DNA of 64,000 bases, taken from positions 62,001-126,000 of the forward strand of contig CALKXV010000031.1 in the NCBI GenBank assembly GCA_938005545.1, given 5' to 3'. The stretch is from an uncultured Paracoccaceae bacterium. GTDB lineage: Bacteria > Pseudomonadota > Alphaproteobacteria > Rhodobacterales > Rhodobacteraceae. The notes beneath the pieces were generated by a model. It saw only the letters and a list, made by a program, of their open reading frames with translations, searched no databases and was not told where the DNA came from. The position numbers and the translations under genes were made by a program. Shown piece by piece: positions 1-7,623 of the stretch; within the stretch, counting starts at the first letter, position 1; every line of letters begins with the position of its first letter.

Positions 1-180
1 GTCCAGCGCATCGCGGTAAGCAAGTTCCTTTTTCTCGCGCTCTTTGAGGTCTTGTGCCTGAGCATGACCAACGCCAAACCGCGCCATGCGGCCCGTATCC
101 AATCCCGCAATCTCGTGGCCATGGTCTTGGAGTTCCTGCCGCTTGCGGATGGTTTCGGCAATGTCGGTCACATCATCCAT
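1..180 (-). CDS. Partial protein of the mobile element, function unknown
   Basis: A leftward reading frame starts with ATG at 180-178 and runs off the window at position 1. It encodes at least 60 residues, beginning MDDVTDIAETIRKRQEL. The stretch is highly charged and probably helical. A good Shine-Dalgarno sequence (GGAGG) lies six bases before the start, which is why I treat it as a gene. I do not recognise the family. The two inverted repeats at 200-248 lie just upstream and may control it. Its place in the element suggests a transfer, replication or maintenance role, but that is only a guess. Confidence 0.5.
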   Translation of the reverse strand, partial: MDDVTDIAETIRKRQELQDHGHEIAGLDTGRMARFGVGHAQAQDLKEREKKELAYRDALD

Positions 181-199
181 GCCAACCTCCGCGAAATTG

Positions 200-221
200 C
201 CGCTTATCTACCGATAAGCGG
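200..221. repeat. Perfect inverted repeat, 9-bp arms
   Basis: CCGCTTATC (200-208), spacer TACC, then GATAAGCGG (213-221), with no mismatch. It lies 20 bases upstream of the leftward gene and one base from the palindrome at 223-248. It could be an operator, part of a transfer origin, or a cruciform site. Confidence 0.8.
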
Positions 222-222
222 G

Positions 223-248
223 TGCGCCTGTTGATATCAACAGGCGCA
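223..248. repeat. Perfect 26-bp palindrome
   Basis: The sequence from 223 to 248 is fully self-complementary, centred on GAT|ATC, with arms that begin TGCGCCTG. Such a long perfect palindrome between divergent genes (leftward gene from 180, rightward brnT from 442) is unlikely by chance. There is no T-tract beside it, so a terminator is less likely than an operator or a processing site. Confidence 0.85.
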
Positions 249-389
249 GTATTTAAAATCGCACACCCCAATGATACCCGTCCACCTCGAAATTCGCCAT
301 TCTTGCAATATATTGTATTCATTGGTGAAAATTATACGCTATGATGGTTAAGACATTCTTAACCTTCGTAAACCGGATTGGGTGGAAAC

Positions 390-425
390 TTGACTTTCAG
401 TCCAAAATGATTTACATTTGTAAAT
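390..425 (+). promoter_or_regulatory. brnTA promoter with overlapping palindromic operator
   Basis: A sigma70-like -35 box TTGACT (390-395) is followed after 17 bases by TACATT (413-418). An inverted repeat, ATTTAC (410-415) / GTAAAT (420-425), covers the -10 box. Known BrnT-BrnA pairs repress their own promoter through a palindrome, so this is the likely autoregulatory operator. A second inverted repeat, GGTTAAG (346-352) / CTTAACC (358-364), lies just upstream. Confidence 0.45.
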
Positions 426-441
426 ACAATATAGGAGCCGC

Positions 442-735
442 ATGACCGACCAGTTTGAATGGGATGAGGACAAGAACGCCAGTAACCTTGAGAAACACGG
501 GATTAGCTTCGAAGAAGCCTCCGAGATTTTTAAGGGGCCAGTGTTCACAAACACGGATGACCGATTTGACTACGGAGAGGCCCGTGAGAACAGCATCGGC
601 ATTCTTGGAGAACTGGTTGTGATCAGCGTCGTGCACACAGATCGCAGTGGCAAGACGCGGATGATCTCGGCTCGTAAGGCAACGAAGAAAGAAAGGCGGT
701 TGTTCTATGACTATCTCGAAAAAGCGATTGGCTGA
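442..735 (+). CDS. brnT: BrnT family toxin (RelE-fold ribonuclease)
   Basis: This 97-residue protein has the typical BrnT (DUF497) opening, FEWDEDKNASNLEKHGISF, and the later ISARKATKKERR segment that carries basic residues. BrnT toxins are small RelE-like ribonucleases that block translation until bound by BrnA. The start ATG follows AGGAG (433-437) and a promoter with a palindromic operator. The 3' end overlaps brnA by 29 bases, so the two are translated together. It probably stabilises the integrated element. Length and order (toxin first) match the family. Confidence 0.88.
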   Translation: MTDQFEWDEDKNASNLEKHGISFEEASEIFKGPVFTNTDDRFDYGEARENSIGILGELVVISVVHTDRSGKTRMISARKATKKERRLFYDYLEKAIG

Positions 736-973
736 ATTAGACGCCATCCGGGACGAAGACATTGATACATCCGATATACCCGAGTTGGATGCCTCGTTCT
801 TTGAAACCGCCAAGCTCGTCATTCCCGCTGGACTGACGAAAAAGACGGTGACAATGCGTATGGATGAAGATGTGCTGTCTTGGTTCAAGTCAGGCGGCAA
901 GGGTCATCTGACGCGGATGAATGCCGTTCTGCGTGCCTATATGGTCTCTCAGCAAGATGCGGCTCAAGACTAG
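707..973 (+). CDS. brnA: BrnA family antitoxin
   Basis: This 88-residue partner overlaps the end of brnT. The C-terminal half (TVTMRMDEDVLSWFKSGGKG, then LTRMNAVLRAYM) is a ribbon-helix-helix DNA-binding domain of the BrnA type; the N-terminal half would wrap the toxin. BrnA with BrnT represses the shared promoter, and the palindrome at 410-425 is the likely site. A short imperfect hairpin (CGCAG/CTGCG, about 992-1005) follows the gene and may end transcription, though it has no clear T-tract. Confidence 0.85.
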   Translation: MTISKKRLAELDAIRDEDIDTSDIPELDASFFETAKLVIPAGLTKKTVTMRMDEDVLSWFKSGGKGHLTRMNAVLRAYMVSQQDAAQD

Positions 974-1182
974 TAGTTTTATTCAGGAAAACGCAGAAAA
1001 CTGCGGTTTGCATGGTTCACAGTGACCCGTTTTTCTGATACACAATCCTCACAGCTTAAATCATTGCTCCATCTCGGATTCTGACCACATACCTGTGGCC
1101 CGAGCGGGGTTACTTTGCTGTCACGCCCACAAGGCGCGGCACCCATTGTCGCGTCCAATTTAAAATGAATGAGGAGTTCAAC

Positions 1183-1518
1183 ATGACATCAACGCCACCT
1201 GCGGACACACTACGCGATGGCAATGTGAAAGCGACGATCTGGAAAAATGAGGGGGACAAAGGTGCGTATTACAGCACGACATTCTCTCGAACCTACAAAG
1301 ACGACAAAGGCGAGTATCGAGAAACACAGTCTTTTTCATCAAACGATCTGCTGCGTATTTCAGAACTGGCTCGTGAAGCCCATCATCACACCAAAGAATT
1401 GCGTCAACGGGATTATGCGGAACGACGCGATCCGAGCCAAGACGCGGATGGCGTGGAGCAACGGTTGCGGAATAATCGCGCCTCGCGTTCTCAATCTCGC
1501 GAAGGGCGAGAACGGTAA
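1183..1518 (+). CDS. Small conserved element protein, unknown function
   Basis: 111 residues. The N-terminal half, including NVKATIWKNEGDKGAYYSTTF and TQSFSSNDLLRISELA, looks like a compact beta-rich domain. The C-terminal third is highly charged and probably disordered (QRLRNNRASRSQSREGRER). I chose ATG 1183 because GAGGAG (1171-1176) lies six bases before it; an in-frame ATG at 1165 has no such site. From memory, proteins with this opening occur in proteobacterial integrative elements and plasmids, often near recombinases, but I know of no assigned function. Confidence 0.7.
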   Translation: MTSTPPADTLRDGNVKATIWKNEGDKGAYYSTTFSRTYKDDKGEYRETQSFSSNDLLRISELAREAHHHTKELRQRDYAERRDPSQDADGVEQRLRNNRASRSQSREGRER

Positions 1519-1640
1519 TTTCGTAAATTAGATTGCCCTTGACGAGATCCAAAACTTAAGAGATGTTCTTTATTTGTTCTCATTGGGGGCAATTTGAAAT
1601 GGAGAGATGAAATATGAACGACTGATAGAAAGAAAATTTT

Positions 1641-1943
1641 GTGACGAAGAAGAAAGACGTATTAGAGACGACCGCAGACACCATCGAAAACCATCTTGCG
1701 GAATTTCAGCCGCTTTTGGATGATATCAACATACCCGAAGATCAAAGACGCGAATTTGTGGAAATGCTTTGGTCGATCATGGTACAATTCGTGGCACTTG
1801 GATTTGGTGCAGATACCGCCAGCCAAGCCATCGCGACACATATCGCAAACACATTGAATGATGAGCCATCGGCTCTCTCGGATGTCTTTGCCGTGTCGCA
1901 AAAACGTATTTCAGAAACCGACATTGAGACGAGGCCCTTATGA
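1641..1943 (+). CDS. Small protein coupled to the recombinase, unknown function
   Basis: A 100-residue, mostly helical acidic protein starting with GTG (MTKKKDVLETTADTIENHLAEF). Its stop codon overlaps the recombinase start in an ATGA arrangement (1940-1943), so the two are probably translationally coupled. I recognise no domain. The tight coupling suggests a helper of the recombinase or simply a shared operon. The start has only a weak purine-rich site before it, so its exact position is less sure. Confidence 0.65.
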   Translation: MTKKKDVLETTADTIENHLAEFQPLLDDINIPEDQRREFVEMLWSIMVQFVALGFGADTASQAIATHIANTLNDEPSALSDVFAVSQKRISETDIETRPL

Positions 1944-3586
1944 GTACCGATATTGCAAAGCACCCCAAGCTGACCGAGGCCGTCATTTACTGCCGCGTGT
2001 CATCCAAAAGACAGGTCAAAGAAGGCCATGGCCTCGACAGTCAAGAGACGCGCTGTCGAGAACATGCGCGGCGGCTTGGCTATGAGGTGCTAGAAGTATT
2101 TCCCGACAAGGCCGTCTCCGGTGGCAAATTACATCGTCCGTCGTTCAATCGCCTTTTGACATATGTCGAAGGACAAGAGCATGCCGTTGCCGTGATTATT
2201 GATGATATCAGCCGCTTCTCTCGTGACATTGAAAGCCATTGGGCCTTGCGCCGTGCGCTTAAAGCAGTCGGTGGAAAGCTGGAAAGCCCATCGGTGCAGT
2301 TTGGAGAAGATGCCCATTCTATCCTCATCGAAAACTTGCTCGCCTCAGTTAGCCAACATCAACGCCAACACAATGGCGAGCAAACCCGCAACCGCATGGA
2401 GGCCCGCGCTAAGAGTGGATTTTGGTGCTTTCCACCGCCGCCGGGTTTCCGGTTCGAGAAACGCCCCGGAGACGGCAAAGTGCTTGCTCGCAAAGAACCT
2501 ATGGCGACGATCATTCAAACCGCACTTGAAGGGTTTGCCCGTGGGACGTTCGAAACCCAAGCTGAGGTCAAACGCTACCTCGAAAGCGAACCGGACTTTC
2601 CCAAAAACAAGAGGGGAGAGGTGCGTTATGAAGAGGTCATCCGGCTGATCACGCGCCCCATCTATGCCGGATACATCGATATTCCCAATTGGGGCTTGCG
2701 CATGATCAAAGGAAAGCACGACGGATTGGTGAGCTTGCGGACCTACCAACGCGTGCAAGACCGGATCAAAGAGGGCGCACGGGTGCCAGCCCGCAAGAAT
2801 ATCGACACAGACTTCCCGTTGCGTGGGTTCGTGACCTGTGGAGATTGCGACAAGCCTCTGACGTCCTGCTGGTCCAAGAGTAAGACAGGCAAGAAGCACC
2901 CATATTACATGTGCTTCAACAAGGGATGCGAGAGCTACCGCAAATCGATCCGCCGGGATGAACTCGAAGGACGCTTTGACGACTTACTCAAGACAATCTC
3001 GCCCGCACCAAAACTTGCCACACTTGCCCGCGCCATGTTCAAGAAGGCTTGGGACCTACAACTTGGCAAAGCGAAACGGGCGCAAACGAGCCTTAGGTGC
3101 GAGTTGTCGAAGTTGGAAACGCAGATTGACCAGAAACTGGATCAGATTGTCGAATGTACTTCGACAACGGTGCAGCGAGCCTTTGAGCGAAAAGTTGAGA
3201 AGCTCGAGCGCGACAAGCTCATAATTGAGGAAAAACTGTCCCAAAAGCTCGGCCCAAAACGCAGCTTCGATGAAATGTTCGAACTCGCGATGCAGTTTTT
3301 AGCAAACCCTTGGAAATTATGGGCTTCTGACCGGATCGAAGACAAGCGCACAGTGCTAAAACTGGCCTTTTCCGAACGTCTTGCGTATTGCCGGAATTCA
3401 GGGTTTCGAACCCCAAAAACCGCCATGCCATTCAATACCTTAGGAGGAAATCAAATGCAGTTGTGTGAAATGGCGGAGAGACAGGGATTCGAACCCTGGG
3501 TCCCCCAGAGAGGGACAACGGATTTCGAATCCGCCCCGTTCGACCACTCCGGCACCTCTCCGCGGGGGTCTGGATGTGCCGGATAG
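1940..3586 (+). CDS. Large serine recombinase (integrase) of the mobile element
   Basis: 548 codons. Domains in order: resolvase catalytic domain (about 12-160) with YCRVSS motif and likely nucleophile Ser21; recombinase domain (about 165-285); zinc ribbon (about 296-335) with CGDC and later MC...GC cysteines; coiled coil (about 370-440); conserved tail with YCRNSGFRTP. Such enzymes integrate and excise elements by serine-linked strand exchange. Family-like sequence ends near residue 502. The last 45 or so residues, from MAERQGFEPW on, are only the antisense translation of the adjacent tRNA-Ser gene and its flank, so the C-terminus depends on the integrated junction. The mature element protein in circular form probably has a different tail. 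Confidence 0.93.
   Translation: MSTDIAKHPKLTEAVIYCRVSSKRQVKEGHGLDSQETRCREHARRLGYEVLEVFPDKAVSGGKLHRPSFNRLLTYVEGQEHAVAVIIDDISRFSRDIESHWALRRALKAVGGKLESPSVQFGEDAHSILIENLLASVSQHQRQHNGEQTRNRMEARAKSGFWCFPPPPGFRFEKRPGDGKVLARKEPMATIIQTALEGFARGTFETQAEVKRYLESEPDFPKNKRGEVRYEEVIRLITRPIYAGYIDIPNWGLRMIKGKHDGLVSLRTYQRVQDRIKEGARVPARKNIDTDFPLRGFVTCGDCDKPLTSCWSKSKTGKKHPYYMCFNKGCESYRKSIRRDELEGRFDDLLKTISPAPKLATLARAMFKKAWDLQLGKAKRAQTSLRCELSKLETQIDQKLDQIVECTSTTVQRAFERKVEKLERDKLIIEEKLSQKLGPKRSFDEMFELAMQFLANPWKLWASDRIEDKRTVLKLAFSERLAYCRNSGFRTPKTAMPFNTLGGNQMQLCEMAERQGFEPWVPQRGTTDFESAPFDHSGTSPRGSGCAG
3471..3561 (-). tRNA. tRNA-Ser (anticodon CGA)
   Basis: On the minus strand the sequence folds as a class II tRNA: acceptor GGAGAGG pairing with TCTCTCC, an anticodon loop TTCGAAA (anticodon CGA, reading UCG), a long variable arm as expected for serine, a T-arm GGGTTCGAATCCC, and an encoded CCA (3473-3471). 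The gene is intact. Its 3' end faces the mobile element, which fits integration into the tRNA 3' half with restoration of the gene. Confidence 0.95.
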
Positions 3587-3674
3587 TGGATCATAAGTCA
3601 CCACGCAAGGCTTTTCGAGCCCAAGACTTGGGTTAAACCTTTGAATACGGAACCGCTTGGCCTACCTAAAGGAA

Positions 3675-4508
3675 ATGAAACTTTTTTACATCCCCTCCCT
3701 TGGCGCCGCCCTTCTGGGTTTCTTTTTGTCTGCCAATACGTTGAACGCAGCCAGCAAGGCCGAACTCGATCAGTTGTTCGTCGCAATGCGGACCGAAGAA
3801 CTGTTGAAGATCATGTCTGACGAAGGCATCGCCGAGGGGGACGAATTGCGCGAAGAAATGTTCGGCGGAGACAGGGACATTGGCTGGGGCGGCGCCTTGA
3901 TGACCATTTATGGCCACAACCGCATGATCGCCGAATTCCGCGAGGTTTTTGACCGCGAACTGGCCGACGCGAATGTGACGCCTTTGATCGACTATTACAC
4001 CTCGACCATTGGCCAGCAGGTTGCACGTTATGAAATCGAAGGCCGTCGCGCGATATCGGATAAAGCTGTTGAAGCGGCTGCCAAGCTTGCCCATGCCAGC
4101 CTGAAAGAGAGCAAACCAGAACGTCTGGAACTGCTGAACGCCTTTATCGCTCAGAATGATCTGATCGAACACAATGTGGCCGGGGCGATGACGTCCAATC
4201 TGGCGTTCTTCCAAGGTATGGCGACGGGCGGTGCGCTTGAAATGGACGAAAACGAAATGTTGGCAACCATTTGGGACCGCGAAGAGGCAATTCGCACCGA
4301 CACCGAGGAATGGGTCGGCGCTTACCTTACATTCACATACGACCGGGTAAGTGACGAAGATATGAACGATTATATATTGCTGTCCGAATCCAAAGCGGGT
4401 CGCGATCTGAACAGGGCATTGTTTACAGGGTTTTACGAAGTCTTTCGCAGAATATCCTTTGACCTTGGTGCAGCAACAGCCCGGTTCAGCAACAGCAACG
4501 AACTTTAG
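3675..4508 (+). CDS. DUF2059-type exported protein
   Basis: 277 residues from ATG 3675, with an N-terminal signal peptide (MKLFYIPSLGAALLGFFLSA, probable cleavage near NAA). The rest is helical and contains a segment like the DUF2059 domain (LIDYYTSTIGQQVARYEIEGRR). No enzymatic motif is visible; the family's function is unknown. An in-frame TTG at 3657 is an alternative start. AAAGGA just before the ATG is closer than ideal, so the start is uncertain. It stands alone, between the tRNA and a convergent gene. Confidence 0.75.
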   Translation: MKLFYIPSLGAALLGFFLSANTLNAASKAELDQLFVAMRTEELLKIMSDEGIAEGDELREEMFGGDRDIGWGGALMTIYGHNRMIAEFREVFDRELADANVTPLIDYYTSTIGQQVARYEIEGRRAISDKAVEAAAKLAHASLKESKPERLELLNAFIAQNDLIEHNVAGAMTSNLAFFQGMATGGALEMDENEMLATIWDREEAIRTDTEEWVGAYLTFTYDRVSDEDMNDYILLSESKAGRDLNRALFTGFYEVFRRISFDLGAATARFSNSNEL

Positions 4509-4542
4509 TTTCGCTGCTTAATGCCGCGCCATGGGGCTGGCT

Positions 4543-5631
4543 CTATACTTCGTGCGTCGCAAAGTGCTGGAGCAGGGCGGTTTCAGACCGTTGAAGCGCT
4601 TCGATTTCGCCAAAAACGCCTAAATTTGCGGTTGTGAACATCGAAACGATGCTAAGGATCGAGATTTCTTCCTCGCTCCATTTGCGCGACTTTGGCGTAT
4701 CATTGAAAAACTCGATCATTCCGAAAAGGGCACCGCCAAAGATCAGGGGTGCGCCCAAATAACTGCCCTGACGTTTTGGCGTTGTGCGGAACTGATCAAG
4801 GATGTTCGGTTCCCCAAGGTTTTTTACGTGCAAGGAACGACATTCGGTCGCGATAGTTCGGGCCAGCAATTCGCGTATTTCGGAGTCTATTTCCTTCAGA
4901 TCGCTGCATTTGCCGTGTTCAAACATTGTCTTGTTTCGACCAAATTCAGTGCGCACAATGCGGGCAGATGTCATGCCAAAGGCCTGGCAACCGGCGGTAA
5001 GCATAGCTTTAAACCGGTCTTGGATCGACAATTCCGGGACCATGAACGCCGCTGCAATGGATTCCCGCATTTCGTTATATCGCTGAATATTTCGCTGCTC
5101 TCGTTGGTTTTCAAGCAATGTGGCCCGCAACAGGATTTCGTCATTCACACAGTTCGCAAGGTCGTTGAGCGCTTCTGTGTCCTCGGCTGTCCAAACGCGT
5201 GGCGCGGTATCGATCACACACAAAGCCCCAATCGGGTCACCGTTTGGAAGCGTGATGGGAACGCCAAGATAGGCGATAACGTTCAGATCGCGGATCGCCA
5301 AATTACCTTTCAGAACAGGATGTTCGCGCGCATCTGATACCGCCAAAGGTTCCCCGGCACGCTTCACATGTTGGCAGAAGGAATGCGACAAAGGTGTTTG
5401 TCGCGCGCTTAACCACGGCTCGGTCAGGCCCTGTTGGCTCAGAAAAAACTGACGATCCAGGTCTTCTTGGACGATTGAGATCAACGCGACGGGCACGTCA
5501 AACATCCGGCGTGCAATGGCGGTGATCGAGTTAAATGTCGGTGGTGTTTCGGCATCAACAAGGCCGAGCGCGACCACCGGATCGTCAGCACACACGAATG
5601 TCGACGTAATCTGTGTTCCTAAATGGTCCAT
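4543..5631 (-). CDS. Tandem GAF-domain protein without output domain
   Basis: 362 residues with two GAF domains. The first (about 30-170) has the HSFCQHV and YLGVPITLPNG motifs; the second (about 200-340) has SYLGAPLIFGGALFGMIEFF. A short helical linker separates them, and a short helix ends the protein. No kinase, cyclase or transcription-factor domain follows, so it is either a partner of a separate signalling protein or a stand-alone ligand sensor. ATG at 5631 is preceded by GGAGAG at good spacing. The ligand cannot be read from the sequence. Confidence 0.82.
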   Translation of the reverse strand: MDHLGTQITSTFVCADDPVVALGLVDAETPPTFNSITAIARRMFDVPVALISIVQEDLDRQFFLSQQGLTEPWLSARQTPLSHSFCQHVKRAGEPLAVSDAREHPVLKGNLAIRDLNVIAYLGVPITLPNGDPIGALCVIDTAPRVWTAEDTEALNDLANCVNDEILLRATLLENQREQRNIQRYNEMRESIAAAFMVPELSIQDRFKAMLTAGCQAFGMTSARIVRTEFGRNKTMFEHGKCSDLKEIDSEIRELLARTIATECRSLHVKNLGEPNILDQFRTTPKRQGSYLGAPLIFGGALFGMIEFFNDTPKSRKWSEEEISILSIVSMFTTANLGVFGEIEALQRSETALLQHFATHEV

Positions 5632-5769
5632 GAAATCTCTCCATGGTAAATGAAAGTCTAATGGGGATGCCGAAAATAGGTTACCAATTCGTTAATCTGA
5701 GAGCTGACGGCTCAAAGTCGCGCGTTACATGATCAGGACCGGGATGACCTGACTTGTAGCGCTTGGGGC

Positions 5770-5798
5770 TTGACTTGACGGTGTCATCTGACGATAAC
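5770..5798 (+). promoter_or_regulatory. rplU-rpmA promoter and leader
   Basis: TTGACT (5770-5775), 17-base spacer, GATAAC (5793-5798) is a good sigma70-type promoter. It implies a leader of about 130 bases before rplU. The leader includes a GC-rich hairpin, CCGGG (5887-5891) / CCCGG (5896-5900), about 35 bases before the start, a possible site for feedback control. The rest of 5632-5934 shows no gene. Confidence 0.55.
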
Positions 5799-5934
5799 CC
5801 GGGCTCTGGTGGGGCAGCCCACTATTTCAATTTTGACGACCGCTCCGAATGGGGCGCGCAGTTCGAGGCGGCAAGGCGCTGAAACGCCGGGTGATCCCGG
5901 GGCCAAAGAACGCGGAAACACGAAGGAAAGACAC

Positions 5935-6651
5935 ATGTTTGCGGTTCTAAAGACCGGCGGAAAGCAATACCGGGTTCAGGCGGGCGATACGCTTCGCGTT
6001 GAGAAACTCGCGGCTGACGCTGGCGACACAGTCCAATTCAATGACGTTTTGATGGTCGGGGCCACGATTGGCACACCGATGGTTGAAGGTGCGGCCGTTC
6101 AGGCCGAGGTCGTTGATCAGATCAAGGGCGAAAAAGTTATCCACTTTGTGAAGCGCCGGCGAAAGCATTCGTCGAAGCGCACCAAAGGTCACCGTCAGCA
6201 ACTTACACTTTTGAAGATCACCGATATCCTTGAAAAAGGCAGCGACAAGTCGGGTGTAAAAGCTGCAATCGGCGCGGGTTCCGTTGCAGGTGTGGCGGTT
6301 GCCGCCGCTGCGGCTGCGAAACCCGCTAAAAAGGCCGCACCGAAGAAAGACGAAGCGCCCAAGGCTGAAAAGAAAGCTGCGGCACCTAAGGCCGAGAAAG
6401 AGACTGAAGCACCAAAGAAAGCGGCGCCTAAGGCTGCTGCGGGCGGTGCTGACGATCTTAAGCGCATTTCGGGTGTTGGCCCGGCGCTTGAGAAAAAGCT
6501 GCACGGGTTCGGGATCACCACATTCGCACAGATCGCGGCCTGGTCGCCCGAGGATATCACCGAATTCGACGACAAACTGTCTTTTAAGGGTCGCATTGAA
6601 CGGGACGAATGGCTGAAGCAAGCCGCCCAGTTCGAAGCTGAAAAGGAGTAA
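5935..6651 (+). CDS. rplU: 50S ribosomal protein L21 with C-terminal HhH extension
   Basis: 238 residues, more than twice the usual L21 length of about 103. Residues 1-103 are normal L21 ([38 protein letters not shown]). A lysine- and alanine-rich linker (about 120-170) follows, then a module of about 66 residues (173-238) with [14 protein letters not shown], a helix-hairpin-helix signature. The same module ends NuoE and the membrane protein at 40989-41855. L21 binds 23S rRNA in the large subunit; the tail presumably projects from it and may contact nucleic acid or another protein. ATG 5935 follows AAGGAAAG. rpmA follows five bases later. Confidence 0.96.
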   Translation: MFAVLKTGGKQYRVQAGDTLRVEKLAADAGDTVQFNDVLMVGATIGTPMVEGAAVQAEVVDQIKGEKVIHFVKRRRKHSSKRTKGHRQQLTLLKITDILEKGSDKSGVKAAIGAGSVAGVAVAAAAAAKPAKKAAPKKDEAPKAEKKAAAPKAEKETEAPKKAAPKAAAGGADDLKRISGVGPALEKKLHGFGITTFAQIAAWSPEDITEFDDKLSFKGRIERDEWLKQAAQFEAEKE

Positions 6652-6656
6652 GCGAG

Positions 6657-6926
6657 ATGGCACACAAAAAAGCAGGTGGTTCCAGCCGAAATGGCCGTGA
6701 TTCTGCCGGTCGTCGTCTTGGCGTCAAGAAGTATGGTGGCGAAAACGTCATTCCTGGTAATATTATAGCGCGCCAGCGCGGCACCAAATGGTGGCCGGGC
6801 GCAGGCGTCGGTATGGGCAAGGATCACACGATTTTCGCCGTCACCGAGGGCCATGTAACCTTTCATAAAGGCTTGAAAGGTCGCACATTTATTTCGGTGC
6901 TTCCGGAAGCGAAAGCCGCAGAATAA
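6657..6926 (+). CDS. rpmA: 50S ribosomal protein L27
   Basis: 89 residues with the classic start [20 protein letters not shown]. The N-terminal arm reaches towards the peptidyl transferase centre and helps place tRNAs. Length and motifs ([28 protein letters not shown]) are normal. It is cotranscribed with rplU, and a strong terminator follows at 6952. Confidence 0.98.
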   Translation: MAHKKAGGSSRNGRDSAGRRLGVKKYGGENVIPGNIIARQRGTKWWPGAGVGMGKDHTIFAVTEGHVTFHKGLKGRTFISVLPEAKAAE

Positions 6927-6951
6927 CCGACCGTTTACGTTAAGTTTTCAG

Positions 6952-6983
6952 AGGGTCGGTTGAAAAACCGGCCCTTTCACTTT
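6952..6983 (+). terminator. Intrinsic terminator after rplU-rpmA
   Basis: AGGGTCGGTT (6952-6961), GAAA loop, AACCGGCCCT (6966-6975) form a 10-bp stem with one T-G pair. A T-rich run with a TTTTTT stretch follows. Confidence 0.85.
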
Positions 6984-7076
6984 TTTGCGCAACGGTTGTG
7001 CCACATCGTCGCCACACACACTTTTTAAGGGTCGCCAAGAATTTTGAGACCCGCGCGAGGCAAGGAGGATCGCCCC

Positions 7077-7619
7077 GTGATGCACGAAACAATAGTTGAC
7101 CAAGAGGTCGTCACAACAGAACGCCTGACACTTCGGCCCCTTCGGCGGTCGGACAAAGGCCTGCTGGAAATGTACGGCGCTGATGAAAGGGTCGCGCGGA
7201 TGACGCGTTCGATCCCGCATCCATTGCCGCCCGGTGCCGCCGAGGCTCTTATTCAGACCGCTCAAAGTGACAAGCGGACAGAAGATCTCTGGGCCATCGA
7301 TGGTTCGTCACATGGCTTGGGCGAGCTTTTGGGCCTGATCGGGCTTGAACAGATGGACCGCGAGCAATCCGAGGTCGGATACTGGATCGCGCCTGCGCTC
7401 TGGAACACCGGGCTCGCGTCGGAAGCGGTCAGCGGTTTGATCAATGCAAACCCGCACAATGACCAAACCATGTTTGCCAGCGTCTTTCAGGACAACCCGG
7501 CCTCGGGTCGTGTTCTGACGAACAACGGTTTCAAATACTTGGGCGACGCCGAAACCTATTCGGTTGCGCGCGCAGGCAATGTCCCGACCTGGACCTATCT
7601 AAAGCGCCTCGGAGACTGA
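7077..7619 (+). CDS. GNAT family N-acetyltransferase (RimJ/RimL type)
   Basis: 180 residues from GTG 7077, which lies eight bases after the strong Shine-Dalgarno AAGGAGG; ATG 7080 is also possible. The opening TERLTLRPLRRSD and the acetyl-CoA region around EVGYWIAPALWNTGLASEAV, plus DNPASGRVLTNNGF, are typical of GNAT enzymes that acetylate protein N-termini or small amines. The substrate is unknown. It lies four bases before a double-GNAT gene in an apparent operon with obgE-proB-proA. Confidence 0.85.
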   Translation: MMHETIVDQEVVTTERLTLRPLRRSDKGLLEMYGADERVARMTRSIPHPLPPGAAEALIQTAQSDKRTEDLWAIDGSSHGLGELLGLIGLEQMDREQSEVGYWIAPALWNTGLASEAVSGLINANPHNDQTMFASVFQDNPASGRVLTNNGFKYLGDAETYSVARAGNVPTWTYLKRLGD

Positions 7620-7623
7620 TCAA

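Larger units (their letters stand above)
1..3473. mobile_element. Right end of an element integrated at tRNA-Ser (partial)
   Basis: The first 3.47 kb looks like the end of an integrative element that continues beyond the left edge. It holds a toxin-antitoxin pair, small proteins of no housekeeping type, strong inverted repeats and a serine recombinase. It abuts the 3' end of a tRNA-Ser gene, a common integration target. Ordinary chromosomal genes begin right after the tRNA. The far end and its attachment-site duplicate are not in the window, so the element's size and type (ICE, IME, prophage remnant) cannot be told. The boundary at 3473 is inferred from the encoded CCA end of the tRNA, not from a visible direct repeat. 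Confidence 0.65.

Noticed and set aside
5809-5934. N-terminal extension of L21 to an upstream start at 5809
   Set aside because: Would lie in the leader downstream of the promoter with no ribosome site; [14 protein letters not shown] is the normal start.
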